From Ruminococcus sp. (lineage in GTDB: Bacteria > Bacillota > Clostridia > Lachnospirales > Lachnospiraceae): DNA of 64,000 nucleotides. This document shows positions 26,209 through 34,980 of the stretch, in pieces (positions within the stretch are counted from its first letter, which is position 1; every line of letters starts with the position of its first letter). Location of the stretch: assembly GCA_020024635.1 (NCBI GenBank), contig JAHHTL010000007.1, positions 1-64,000 on the forward strand. Reading direction: 5' to 3'. The notes beneath the pieces were generated by a model that ran no database searches, had not been told where the DNA came from, and saw only the letters and a list, made by a program, of their open reading frames with translations. Both the position numbers and the translations under genes were made by a program.

Positions 26209-26237
26209 ATTATAACGCAATTTTTTCCTGTATACAA
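26209..26237 (-). promoter_or_regulatory. Promoter of the clpX-like gene
   Basis: TTGTAT (26237-26232) and TATAAT (26214-26209) on the minus strand are 17 bases apart, a near-consensus housekeeping promoter in the 75-base gap after ligA. A small inverted repeat GTATT-GT-AATAC (26197-26208) overlaps the predicted start site and could be an operator. Confidence 0.75.
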
Positions 26238-26248
26238 ATAAAGTTTTT

Positions 26249-28213
26249 CTAAATGTTTTCCTGCAGCCATTCTATAAACTCTTCTTCCGATAGGATCGGG
26301 ATTCCAAGTTCTCTTGCTTTTTTATTTTTCGACGAAGTGGAGTTGACATCATTATTGATAAGATAGGATGTTTTTGAAGTCACAGATCCTGTCACTTTTC
26401 CTCCTCTTTCCTCGATCACCTCTTTGATTTCATTACGGTTTGCAAAATGCTGTACACTTCCTGTAACAACAAAGTTCATGTTTGCAAACATTTGATTGGA
26501 ATGATCTTCCTCCTCTTTTGGAAGTGTGACTTCTTTCAAAAGGTTTTCAAAAAGTTCTCTGTTAGAATCCTCGGAAAAATAGTCAACAAAAGTTTTTGCA
26601 ATCACGTCTCCAATGCCTGAAATCTCATTTAACTGCTCCACAGTGGCATCCATAATTTTTTTAGGATCATTGTGCAATGCACGGCAAATTACTTTTGCAT
26701 TGGAAAGCCCGATATTGGCAATCCCTAAACTATAGATCAGTTTTGGTAATGTTGTATTTCTTGCCTGTTCTATTCTTTGAATCAAATTATCATAAGACTT
26801 TGTTCCAAATCCTTCCATGGATTTTATCTCTGCCTCATATTTGTGCAAGTGAAAGATATCTACAAAGTCTTTCATAAATCCTTTTGCAATAAATTTTTCC
26901 AAGGTTGCTTCTGAAAGCCCTTCGATATTCAAAGCATCTCTGCTTACAAACAATGCAAATGATTTTATCTGTTTTGCCTGACAATTTTTATTGGTACAAT
27001 AGAGCGTTTTTGTTCCATTTTCCATAGCTATTTTTGTTTTTCCACCACAAACCGGACATTCTGTTGGAATATTGCGAACTCCACTGCGTGTAAGATTTTC
27101 CGCGATTTGTGGAATGATCATGTTCGCTTTATACACTTGAATCTTATCTCCCTCTCCTAGTTCCAACTCTTCCATAATACTAATGTTATGCACACTTGCA
27201 CGGCTTACTGTTGTTCCTTCTAATTCTACTGGTTCAAACACGGCCACTGGATTGATCAACCCTGTTCGCGATGGACTCCATTCAATTGACAACAAGGTCG
27301 TATCCTTCCTCTCATCTGCCCATTTAAACGCAAAAGAATCCCTTGGAAATTTAGCTGTTGTTCCAAGAGATGTTCCATATGCCAAATCATCATAGGCAAG
27401 AACAAGTCCATCCGACGGAAAATCGTTGTGGATAATCGTTTTCTCAAACCAAGCGACTTCTTTCTCTACCGTATCTTTTGACACTTCATGGTGTTCTACA
27501 ACCTCAAATCCCTGATCACGAAGCCACTCAAACTGTTTGAGCCTAGAATTTTCAAATTCAACCTCTTCTGCTTTTACAAGATTAAAGGCAAAGAATTTTA
27601 CATTTCTCTTTGCTGTGATCTCATTATTTAGCTGACGAACTGATCCACTGCATAAGTTTCTTGGATTTTTATATTTTGCATCAACATCTTCAATTTGTGC
27701 ATTGATTTTTTCAAAATCAGAATATCCAATGACAGCCTCCCCCCGAAGAATCAATTCTCCTTTGTATGGAATCTGAAGAGGGAGATTTTTAAACACCTTT
27801 GCATTATTGGTAATGACTTCTCCAACCTCTCCATTTCCTCTTGTAACCGCCTTAAACAACCTTCCCTCTCGGTAGGTCAACACGATTGTCAGGCCATCTA
27901 ATTTCCAAGAAATAACTGCTTTTTGATCTTGTAAAAAGTCTTTTAAATCAGCCACTTTCTTTGTCTTATCTAAGGATAACATTGGTTTTTCATGACGTTC
28001 TTTTGGAAGTTCACTTAACACTTCATATCCTACATTTATGGTAGGACTAGCTGCTAAAGTCACCCCTAGATTTTGTTCCAATTGCTGTAGTTCATCATAT
28101 AATTTATCGTATTCGTAATTGCTCATGATTTCTTTATTTTCTTGCTCATAAGCATATCTTGCACGATTCAAAATCTCCACAAGTTCATACATTCTCTTTT
28201 GGGTATCCATCAT
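26249..28213 (-). CDS. ligA: NAD+-dependent DNA ligase
   Basis: This 654-residue enzyme seals nicks in replication and repair using NAD+. The adenylated lysine lies in SWKLDGLTIVL (K-x-D-G); the adenylation domain has TRGNGEVGE. A four-cysteine zinc finger (CPVCGGK, then CTNKNC), helix-hairpin-helix repeats, and a C-terminal BRCT domain (about 572-654, starting MFANMNFVVTGSV) follow in the standard order. Length is close to the family norm. It overlaps the stop of the pseudouridine synthase gene by four bases, so translation is coupled. ClpX follows downstream but has its own promoter. Confidence 0.95.
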   Translation of the reverse strand: MMDTQKRMYELVEILNRARYAYEQENKEIMSNYEYDKLYDELQQLEQNLGVTLAASPTINVGYEVLSELPKERHEKPMLSLDKTKKVADLKDFLQDQKAVISWKLDGLTIVLTYREGRLFKAVTRGNGEVGEVITNNAKVFKNLPLQIPYKGELILRGEAVIGYSDFEKINAQIEDVDAKYKNPRNLCSGSVRQLNNEITAKRNVKFFAFNLVKAEEVEFENSRLKQFEWLRDQGFEVVEHHEVSKDTVEKEVAWFEKTIIHNDFPSDGLVLAYDDLAYGTSLGTTAKFPRDSFAFKWADERKDTTLLSIEWSPSRTGLINPVAVFEPVELEGTTVSRASVHNISIMEELELGEGDKIQVYKANMIIPQIAENLTRSGVRNIPTECPVCGGKTKIAMENGTKTLYCTNKNCQAKQIKSFALFVSRDALNIEGLSEATLEKFIAKGFMKDFVDIFHLHKYEAEIKSMEGFGTKSYDNLIQRIEQARNTTLPKLIYSLGIANIGLSNAKVICRALHNDPKKIMDATVEQLNEISGIGDVIAKTFVDYFSEDSNRELFENLLKEVTLPKEEEDHSNQMFANMNFVVTGSVQHFANRNEIKEVIEERGGKVTGSVTSKTSYLINNDVNSTSSKNKKARELGIPILSEEEFIEWLQENI

Positions 28214-29007
28214 AGAGTATTCCCCCTTTCTTTTGATGAATGTTCTTTTTTTTCTTGTACAGGTATAACCATATTATTCGAGGAATCTTTTACCATGTCA
28301 TAAAGTTCTTCCAATTCTTGGTCGGTAAGCATTCTATAAGTTCCTTCTTTTAATTGTCCAAGCTCTATATTCATGATTCGAGTGCGTAACAAATCTTTTA
28401 CCTCGTACCCCAAAGCCTCGCACATTCTTCTGATCTGCCGATTTAGTCCTTGTGTCAAAATAATCTGAAAGGTATATTTTCCCACTTTTTTAATCTTACA
28501 TGGTCTTGTTACCGTATCAAGAATTGGTACCCCAGAAGACATTTTTTGAAGAAATTGCTCTGTAATTGCTTTATCTACCGTAACCTTATATTCCTTTTCA
28601 TGTAAATTCCCCGCCCGCATCATCTTATTGATAATATCTCCATTGTTTGTCATAAGAAGAAGACCTCTAGAATCTTTATCTAAACGTCCTACATACGTAA
28701 CTCGCTCTGGATAATTTAAAAAGCGGATAATACTATTTCTTTCCCTTTTCTCTTCTGTACAAACAATCCCTTTGGGCTTATTTACTGCCATAACGATCAT
28801 TTTCTCATTTTTAGAGACGATTTTTTTTCCCACTTTTACTTCCTGCCCCGGAAGAACCTTTACTCCCATGTCAGCTTTTTTTCCATCTATAAATACCTGT
28901 CCACTTTGAATAAGGCGGTCTGCCTCCCTTCTGGAACACACTCCCGCCTCACTTAAAAATTTATTCAGTCTCACTGGTTCTTTTTTTGTTAAGAACTCCG
29001 TTTTCAT
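28210..29007 (-). CDS. rluF: 23S rRNA pseudouridine(2604) synthase
   Basis: This 265-residue enzyme isomerises a uridine in 23S rRNA, and in the RluF group also a tRNA-Tyr position. An S4 RNA-binding domain (about 10-65, RLNKFLSEAGVCSRREADR) precedes the RsuA/RluB/RluF catalytic domain with the nucleophilic aspartate in GRLDKDSRGLLLMTN. The stretches GVPILDTVT and LNRQIRRMCEALGYEVK match RluF more closely than RluB. Start at 29007 (MKTEFL) has a weak AGTGAG; a GTG nine codons upstream is the alternative. Either start overlaps the upstream DHHW gene. It is translationally coupled to ligA downstream. Confidence 0.88.
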   Translation of the reverse strand: MKTEFLTKKEPVRLNKFLSEAGVCSRREADRLIQSGQVFIDGKKADMGVKVLPGQEVKVGKKIVSKNEKMIVMAVNKPKGIVCTEEKRERNSIIRFLNYPERVTYVGRLDKDSRGLLLMTNNGDIINKMMRAGNLHEKEYKVTVDKAITEQFLQKMSSGVPILDTVTRPCKIKKVGKYTFQIILTQGLNRQIRRMCEALGYEVKDLLRTRIMNIELGQLKEGTYRMLTDQELEELYDMVKDSSNNMVIPVQEKKEHSSKERGNTL

Positions 29008-30187
29008 TCGATTGCTCACTTGATAACACTCCACTTAAATTATTGTCTTGTAAAAAAGTATTGCCACTATATAAAAATAATACATCTGATATCTTATATG
29101 TTTGTAAAATATCTTCTATATTCCCCGAATAATATCTAGGATCCACCATAACGATTTCTCTATAATATGGCGCTAAAAATGGCACGAAACAATTTGCATA
29201 GGAATCTTTTATAACTAAAAGTCTTCTTTTGTCTTGTGAAACTGTTTTGATGTCGATCACAGAAGAATTTCCACCAAAAAATACCCCATATTGATCTCTT
29301 GTCTTTAGCTTGTCTGCATGATAGATCGTTGCCATTTTTTCCTGCTCTTCTACATGGTTGACAATCAAATCATTATCCGTGTTTTGTGGAACATAAATAT
29401 CAATCTCTTCCTTTATCCGCATTTTTGCACCACTTTTAGCAGCAAGCGTACCATTAAAGTTTGTTGAAACAGGGTAGGATACATATTTTGACGACACATC
29501 CTCTTTGATCCCTAATGAAGGAGCTGCATCCACAAATGTATAAAATGCACCCAGACTTGTCCAGTGATGGTCTGTTTTGTAATAGATCTTTTCCTCCGAA
29601 TGTTTCGACAATGTCTTTACGGCATCAATCCAATTCACAGATTTTCCCAAAGTTTTCTTTATTCTTCCAAAAACGGCTCTTTGATCTTCCACCGCAGCAA
29701 ATACAGGTAGCTGATCTTCCAATATTGTTGCCGCATCTGGCACAAGAAGCATATTTATAGTTAACTCTTCATGGGTATCCACAAATTTTTGAATGGATTG
29801 AATATTTTTTTCTAGTAACTCTGGTTGTGGCATAACGATTTCTTCAAATAACTGATCTCTTTTTCCAATCAATACGCCTTGTTCTTTTTTACTTCCCCCT
29901 ACACGGCTTAAGGTCGTTTTGACCCTTCTTAAAAATTCTCTTCCTGCAAACTGATCTGCAAGATACTTTTCGTATTGTTTCATAAAACTGCCAGTCAACA
30001 ATCCAGACATTGTAATCTTCGGTCTTTGCTCCAAAACTCTATTTTCTTTTTCTGAAGTTTTTTTATCTGGTGTAAGCAAATTACACCCTATCATAATAAT
30101 AAGAAAACCTATAAACAACTTTGCGATCAGGCTTTCTGCTGTTCCCTTTTTTTTCCCATTTCTTCTAATATTTAGTCTTTTATTCAT
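28961..30187 (-). CDS. DHHW-type SGNH-fold surface protein, MBOAT partner
   Basis: This 408-residue protein has one N-terminal membrane helix (about 23-42) and an extracytoplasmic domain with the family signature TDHHWTSLGAF, part of an AlgX/AlgJ-like SGNH acyl-handling fold. Such DHHW proteins are encoded beside MBOAT acyltransferases and are thought to place acyl groups onto secreted or wall polymers. The C-terminus contains VIKDSYANCFVPFLAPYY, carrying a D-S pair typical of the active site. AGGTGGAAG precedes the ATG, eight bases after the MBOAT gene. Its end overlaps rluF by 47 bases. The polymer acylated is unknown. Confidence 0.85.
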   Translation of the reverse strand: MNKRLNIRRNGKKKGTAESLIAKLFIGFLIIMIGCNLLTPDKKTSEKENRVLEQRPKITMSGLLTGSFMKQYEKYLADQFAGREFLRRVKTTLSRVGGSKKEQGVLIGKRDQLFEEIVMPQPELLEKNIQSIQKFVDTHEELTINMLLVPDAATILEDQLPVFAAVEDQRAVFGRIKKTLGKSVNWIDAVKTLSKHSEEKIYYKTDHHWTSLGAFYTFVDAAPSLGIKEDVSSKYVSYPVSTNFNGTLAAKSGAKMRIKEEIDIYVPQNTDNDLIVNHVEEQEKMATIYHADKLKTRDQYGVFFGGNSSVIDIKTVSQDKRRLLVIKDSYANCFVPFLAPYYREIVMVDPRYYSGNIEDILQTYKISDVLFLYSGNTFLQDNNLSGVLSSEQSNENGVLNKKRTSETE

Positions 30188-30195
30188 ACTTCCAC

Positions 30196-31608
30196 CTAGA
30201 ATCTAAAATATAAAAACGGATTAAATGATTCCGTCACAAGGTATGCTAACGTTACAAACAGTAATACCATGTAAGAAACTCCCACGATCAACGTCCGCAC
30301 TTTTCCATTTCTTATCCTTCTTACCATGATGTTTAATCGCTCTGCCCCAAATGCACATGATCCCAACACAGCAATTGCATACAATAAATAATTAGAGAAG
30401 AGAAAGAAAATCCCTTGTCCATCGAACAATCCACTTCCTCCTATCCCAAACATGATTCCTATGTAATCAAATGCATATCCAACATTTGGACTAAAGAAAA
30501 ATACCCATCCGATTAAAATACATAAGATGGCATACAGATGCTGAAAAAATCCCGGTAGTTTCTGAAGTTTTTCTCCCCATACAAATTTTTCCAGAATAAG
30601 AAGAATCCCATAGTAAACTCCCCAAAAGATAAAATTCCAAGCCGCTCCATGCCACATTCCTGTAAGCATCCATACGATAAGAATATTTTCAATCTGTCTT
30701 GCCTTTCCAAAACGATTTCCTCCAAGTGGAATATAGACATATTCTTTGAACCATGTGCTAAGGGAAATATGCCATCGTCTCCAAAATTCTGTAATACTTT
30801 TAGAAACGTAAGGATAATCAAAGTTCTTTCGAAACTCGAATCCAAACATTCTTCCAAGTCCTACAGCCATGTCCGAATATCCACTAAAATCAAAATAGAT
30901 TTGGAAAGCGTAGGAAATGCATCCGATCCATGCCGTTAAGGCAGAGAAACTTCCCATCTGCAATTCCATAATCTCCTGAAAGACAGCGCCTGTGCAGTTG
31001 GCTAAAATAACTTTTTTCGCCAAACCTATCAAAAAGATTTTTACTCCATTTCCAAATTTATAAATGCTAAGTTCCCTTTTTCTTAACTGTATCTCTATAT
31101 CTACATAACGCACAATCGGTCCTGCAATTAATTGCGGAAACATACAAATATATAGTGCAAAGTTCAAAATATTTTTCTGTACTTTTGCATTCCCCCTATA
31201 CACATCTACAATGTATGATACTGCTTGAAAGGTATAAAATGAAATTCCTATCGGTAGTGGAAGTTCCCTATAAGGTAAATCCACCGGAAAAATCTGATTG
31301 ATACTATCTATAAAAAATCCGTAATATTTAAAGAAGCCAAGTATCAATAAATTGATTACAATTGCAAAAACAAGACTTTTCTTTCTTCCTACCGGATCCT
31401 CTTCTTTTTCCCCTAAGTTAATGCCACAAACATAATTTAATGCTATGGAAAGCATCATAAGTATAATATATACCGGCTCTCCCCATGCATAAAAAATAAG
31501 ACTCGCAATCAGCATAATCATATTTTTAAATTTATCTGGAACAATATAGTATAGCCCCAGTGTGCATGGTAGAAAAACCATTAAAAATGTAAGACTGCTA
31601 AATAACAT
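30196..31608 (-). CDS. MBOAT-family membrane O-acyltransferase (AlgI/DltB/PatA-like)
   Basis: This 470-residue polytopic protein has about eleven membrane segments and the two MBOAT landmarks: RRWHISLSTWFKEYVYIPLG and the catalytic histidine in GMWHGAAWNF. The family moves acyl groups, generally acetyl, across the membrane for transfer to extracellular polymers such as peptidoglycan, alginate or other glycans. The neighbouring DHHW protein is the standard partner for the final transfer step. GGGGAG precedes the ATG. It follows the DUF4358 gene by 23 bases, in the order SGNH, DUF4358, MBOAT, DHHW, suggesting one operon for modifying a surface glycan. Confidence 0.93.
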   Translation of the reverse strand: MLFSSLTFLMVFLPCTLGLYYIVPDKFKNMIMLIASLIFYAWGEPVYIILMMLSIALNYVCGINLGEKEEDPVGRKKSLVFAIVINLLILGFFKYYGFFIDSINQIFPVDLPYRELPLPIGISFYTFQAVSYIVDVYRGNAKVQKNILNFALYICMFPQLIAGPIVRYVDIEIQLRKRELSIYKFGNGVKIFLIGLAKKVILANCTGAVFQEIMELQMGSFSALTAWIGCISYAFQIYFDFSGYSDMAVGLGRMFGFEFRKNFDYPYVSKSITEFWRRWHISLSTWFKEYVYIPLGGNRFGKARQIENILIVWMLTGMWHGAAWNFIFWGVYYGILLILEKFVWGEKLQKLPGFFQHLYAILCILIGWVFFFSPNVGYAFDYIGIMFGIGGSGLFDGQGIFFLFSNYLLYAIAVLGSCAFGAERLNIMVRRIRNGKVRTLIVGVSYMVLLFVTLAYLVTESFNPFLYFRF

Positions 31609-31631
31609 TATTAATTTTCTCTCCCCTTGTA

Positions 31632-32150
31632 TTATAGACTTTTTGAAAAGATTTCTTTATACTTGTCCGCATGCTTTCCTACTGACAAGAATATAAATTT
31701 TCCCCTGACTGAAATCTGTGCTTCTTCTAAATATTTCACTTCCTGTGGTGCATACCCTTCAAAATCATTGATTCTACTTTGCTGTTTCCTTTCGATCGCC
31801 TCCACAACCTGATGAATTTGTTCTTCATCCTTCACTTTAATTAATAACACTTCAGCGGATGATAAATTAAATTTCGAATGAAAGAATAAAACCCCATCAT
31901 AGTCCGCAGCATTTAACGAATAAAATCTTTTAAGTCCCTGTGCTCCTGCATCTTGTAATTTTTTCGTATCAATCGCTGCCTCTACCGGCTTTCTTACCTC
32001 CTCGAAAGATTTACTACTTCCACTAGAAAAATTTAAAAGAAAAGCAACATAAAGTATAATCACTGCCACAATCACATATTTCATAATATCACTCATCGTA
32101 TAGTGTCTATTTTCTTTTAATTCATGATTTGTTGTATATTGATTTACCAT
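31632..32150 (-). CDS. DUF4358 membrane-anchored protein
   Basis: This 172-residue protein has one membrane helix (about 23-43) and an extracytoplasmic domain of about 125 residues with the DUF4358 pattern (FYSLNAADYDGVLFF, then AEVLLIKVKDEEQ, RINDFEGYAPQEVK). The family has no assigned activity but recurs next to MBOAT/DHHW genes in Lachnospiraceae, so an accessory role in surface acylation is plausible. Its ATG overlaps the end of the SGNH hydrolase by seven bases, with GGAGG upstream, which indicates coupled translation. Confidence 0.8.
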   Translation of the reverse strand: MVNQYTTNHELKENRHYTMSDIMKYVIVAVIILYVAFLLNFSSGSSKSFEEVRKPVEAAIDTKKLQDAGAQGLKRFYSLNAADYDGVLFFHSKFNLSSAEVLLIKVKDEEQIHQVVEAIERKQQSRINDFEGYAPQEVKYLEEAQISVRGKFIFLSVGKHADKYKEIFSKSL

Positions 32151-32896
32151 AACGCAGACACCTCCGCCATGTGATCTAACCAGTAGGGATAAAACGATGC
32201 TTTTAAATGAATCCCATCTGGCTCATAATCATCTTCCGAAACCAAGGATGTATTATCAATGAACGTGAGTTGATATTTATCACAAATCTTTTCAAGTTGC
32301 TTATTATACTTCTCTAAAGTTTTATATTCTGGCATTTCTCCCAAAACTTTATCTTGCACAGGGAAAATAGAATTCACAAATATTCTGGCATTTGGTACTT
32401 TTTTCTTTAATTCATTTAAAAGTTTTTCATACCCCTCTCCAAACACCTCCGCATGTCCATTTGTTGTACGAATGTCATTCATACCATACGCAAGAAAAAT
32501 AGTTTGTGGATTAATTTTTTGAACCGTTTCTATCTGATCCCCTAGATCTATGACCGAACTTCCTATTTTGGCAACCACACTGGATGGATTTAAAATGTCA
32601 TATTCCACCATTCCCTCTGTAATGGAATCTCCCATAATCACTGCATTTTGAAAAACAGCTTTGTAATTATTTGCCTCTTCTTTTTTTCCTTCCGCCCGTT
32701 CCATTTCTTGTATTTTTTTCTCAATTGCTGAAATGTCTGCTGCTGCCGCCTGCTCTATATATAATAAACCTTCTTTTGTATCTACCTTTTTGGTTCGAAA
32801 CCTTCCAATTCCGAACGCAACAAGAAGAGCGATCGCCGAAATACCGACTGCCCCTCTTATGTATAGCGTTTTTTTCCTTCTATTTATTTTTTTCAT
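32144..32896 (-). CDS. SGNH/GDSL-family esterase, membrane-anchored
   Basis: This 250-residue protein has an N-terminal membrane anchor (about 12-30) and an extracytoplasmic GDSL-type domain. Block I is IMGDSITEG (catalytic serine), block III has AYGMNDIRT (asparagine), and block V is PDGIHLKASFY (aspartate and histidine). It most likely removes or transfers O-acyl groups on a cell-envelope polymer and starts the MBOAT/DHHW operon. The ATG at 32896 is preferred to a TTG one codon upstream; AAAGGT lies nearby. A short coiled segment (about 45-70, E- and K-rich) links membrane and catalytic domain. Confidence 0.88.
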   Translation of the reverse strand: MKKINRRKKTLYIRGAVGISAIALLVAFGIGRFRTKKVDTKEGLLYIEQAAAADISAIEKKIQEMERAEGKKEEANNYKAVFQNAVIMGDSITEGMVEYDILNPSSVVAKIGSSVIDLGDQIETVQKINPQTIFLAYGMNDIRTTNGHAEVFGEGYEKLLNELKKKVPNARIFVNSIFPVQDKVLGEMPEYKTLEKYNKQLEKICDKYQLTFIDNTSLVSEDDYEPDGIHLKASFYPYWLDHMAEVSALW

Positions 32897-32981
32897 CAAA
32901 ACTTACCTTTCTACAACCCCTTATATTCTCCAGCACCATTTATGATACTTTTTTTGATTCTAAAAGTCAATATTCTGAAAC

Positions 32982-34244
32982 CTAATCCCAACAAAAATGA
33001 ATACCCTGAACAAGTTCTACTCCCTCAAACTTTGCCAGCTCATCTACCGTAACTAATTGATATCCCCGATCAATCAGTGTTTTGATCATTTTTCCGTCCA
33101 CAACGGCTTTTTTAGAAGCCTCATGTATATCATGTAATAGGACAACGCTTCTATCGGATGTACCTGAAATCACTTTAGACAAAATGGCGTCACTATTTCT
33201 TGATTCCCAGTCACCGCTGTCTACATTCCATAAAATAGCTGGAAGCGGAATAACGCTGTCCACCTGATCATTATAACTTCCATATGGTGGACGATAAGAT
33301 GTCATCTCATAATCAAAATGTTCTTTAAAATAATCACAAACTCCCATAACTTCTTGCCGCATCTGCTCTTCGCTTAATTTTACAAGGTTCGAATGAGAAT
33401 GGGAATGGGATCCATATTGATTTCCTAATTCTAATCCTTTTTTAATAACTGGGTTCGTCTCCTCACTTAAAGATCGACCAACGACATAAAAAGTAGCTTT
33501 GGCATCGTACTTATATAATTCATCCAAAATTTTGTCTGTACAATCAGAATTTAAACTTGGACCATCATCAAAAGTCAATGCTACCATCGGACGTTTTGGA
33601 TCTATATAATAAGGCTTTGAATATGGTTCCTGTGGAACCCCCAAGTCCAATCCTAACTCTTTGGCAATATATTTCAATGGAATCTCTATCACCGTGTCAT
33701 ATTTCTGAAACTTACAGATAAACGATTCTTTGTTAAAATGATACTCAAAATCTTCCATTTTTAGGTTGGTATAATGCGTATCTTCCATGAAATCTGAGGT
33801 ATATGCTTCTTCTCTTCCATCAGACTTCATCTGATATCTTAAGTAGTCAGAAATCATCTTTTTTCCTCGATCGCTCAAAGGTTTTAACTGTGGCTTTTTG
33901 AAGTGCTTATCCAAAAAAAGTGTCTGATCATTTCCGTAATCGTAACAATAATAATCCTTCATTTTATAGGTCTTGTAATCGTATACCGATTTTCTCTTTC
34001 CCTTCTTGCACAACTTTTCTGCAAAGGCTTTTCCCATATTCTTAGTCTGTCTTGGATAAAATGCAACACATTGATTCGATCGTACTCTCTTGGCATCGAA
34101 ATTCTTGCTCTTAGCTCCCCGTCCAACAAACAATGCACTTGCAATAAACAAACAGATCCCCAGAGCAACCATCCCATAGAAGTACCCGGAATTTCTTCTT
34201 CTTTTTCTTCTCGATCGCCCATAATATCTTTTTTTCTTCCTCAC
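32982..34244 (-). CDS. Membrane-anchored polysaccharide deacetylase (NodB/CE4)
   Basis: This 420-residue protein has a strongly basic N-terminus, a membrane helix (about 24-42), a region of about 170 residues, then a carbohydrate esterase 4 domain (about 215-405). The NodB motifs are complete: TFDDGPS, the metal-binding SHSHSH, RPPYGSY, DSGDW and VLLHDIH. It N-deacetylates peptidoglycan or another GlcNAc polymer outside the cell, commonly giving lysozyme resistance. The central region resembles the DUF3298/4163-type extension of PdaC-like enzymes but I cannot assign it with confidence. Start is GTG with GAGG upstream. The gene is upstream of the acylation operon, 85 bases away. Confidence 0.92.
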   Translation of the reverse strand: MRKKKRYYGRSRRKRRRNSGYFYGMVALGICLFIASALFVGRGAKSKNFDAKRVRSNQCVAFYPRQTKNMGKAFAEKLCKKGKRKSVYDYKTYKMKDYYCYDYGNDQTLFLDKHFKKPQLKPLSDRGKKMISDYLRYQMKSDGREEAYTSDFMEDTHYTNLKMEDFEYHFNKESFICKFQKYDTVIEIPLKYIAKELGLDLGVPQEPYSKPYYIDPKRPMVALTFDDGPSLNSDCTDKILDELYKYDAKATFYVVGRSLSEETNPVIKKGLELGNQYGSHSHSHSNLVKLSEEQMRQEVMGVCDYFKEHFDYEMTSYRPPYGSYNDQVDSVIPLPAILWNVDSGDWESRNSDAILSKVISGTSDRSVVLLHDIHEASKKAVVDGKMIKTLIDRGYQLVTVDELAKFEGVELVQGIHFCWD

Positions 34245-34393
34245 ACTTTTTGCCTCTTTTCTATCTATTTGAATAGCTATTCTTGTGAATTTTTATTTTA
34301 TTATACTATATTCGACAAATTCCGCCAATATTCATATTCTTAAAATACTCTTAATGTTTCATTTTCTTTTTACTATTTGTTTTTATAAAAATA

Positions 34394-34402
34394 TGGTACA
34401 AT
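34394..34402 (+). promoter_or_regulatory. Extended -10 promoter of the DUF5721 gene
   Basis: TG-G-TACAAT at 34394-34402 is an extended -10; only a weak -35 (ATTTGT, 16-base spacing) precedes it. The predicted start near 34409 leaves a short leader to the GGAGG at 34425. The rest of the 34245-34436 gap is AT-rich and should also carry the leftward promoter of the deacetylase gene. Confidence 0.5.
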
Positions 34403-34436
34403 AAAATAAGTTTTTTATTAAAACGGAGGTTTGTTT

Positions 34437-34919
34437 ATGATTTCATTACAGATAACAAGTGTTAAATTATTTATGTCTCACCTATTGTTATCCGAAACTT
34501 TTGATCAATTTCAGTTCGTTGAAGGGGAAATTGTTACCTTTAATACTTTTAAGATTGATGGGTATATTCAAAAATCTTTTTTTTCTGAACAAGATGATCT
34601 GGAGGAATACTCTTCTTGGAATACTCTTAAAGAGTATTGTTTTCATTTGATCCGAGGAAAGCATACTCCACTTAGTTTTAAATTTATCTTTCGTCTCTCC
34701 CCTGCCCAGATAGAAGCACTTCTTTCAAAAAATAATCTGGATTTTCCGATGGACCAAATCCAAGGCTGCTATCTTAATGTTTATTATGACGGTTCTTCCC
34801 TGCGTTGTACCACCGGAACTTCTCTAAAACTTTTTACATTAGATAAATCCTTAGAACACATTTGGGATCAGACTACATTAAAATTTTTCAGTGCAAAAGA
34901 AATTCCTTTTGATGTATGA
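34437..34919 (+). CDS. DUF5721 family protein
   Basis: This 160-residue soluble protein matches a Lachnospiraceae family of unknown function (DUF5721): MISLQITSVKLFMSHLLLS at the N-terminus, FDQFQFVEGEI, and a central basic/aromatic segment with LIRGKHTPLSFKFIFRLSP. No catalytic motif, signal peptide or membrane segment is visible. The ATG at 34437 has GGAGG eight bases upstream. It is a single gene, convergent with htpG and separated from it by a bidirectional hairpin terminator. Nothing in the context gives its job; members in related genomes sit in varied places. Confidence 0.75.
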   Translation: MISLQITSVKLFMSHLLLSETFDQFQFVEGEIVTFNTFKIDGYIQKSFFSEQDDLEEYSSWNTLKEYCFHLIRGKHTPLSFKFIFRLSPAQIEALLSKNNLDFPMDQIQGCYLNVYYDGSSLRCTTGTSLKLFTLDKSLEHIWDQTTLKFFSAKEIPFDV

Positions 34920-34929
34920 CCGCAAAAAA

Positions 34930-34968
34930 GGACAGACCCCTTTGTATCTTTGATACAAGAGTCTGTCC
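34930..34968. terminator. Bidirectional terminator between DUF5721 and htpG
   Basis: GGACAGAC (34930-34937) pairs with GTCTGTCC (34961-34968), with an inner stem TTGTATC/GATACAA (34942-34948, 34952-34958). Six Ts follow on the minus strand and a T-rich tail on the plus strand, so it serves both convergent genes. Confidence 0.88.
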
Positions 34969-34980
34969 TCTTTCTTTTCA

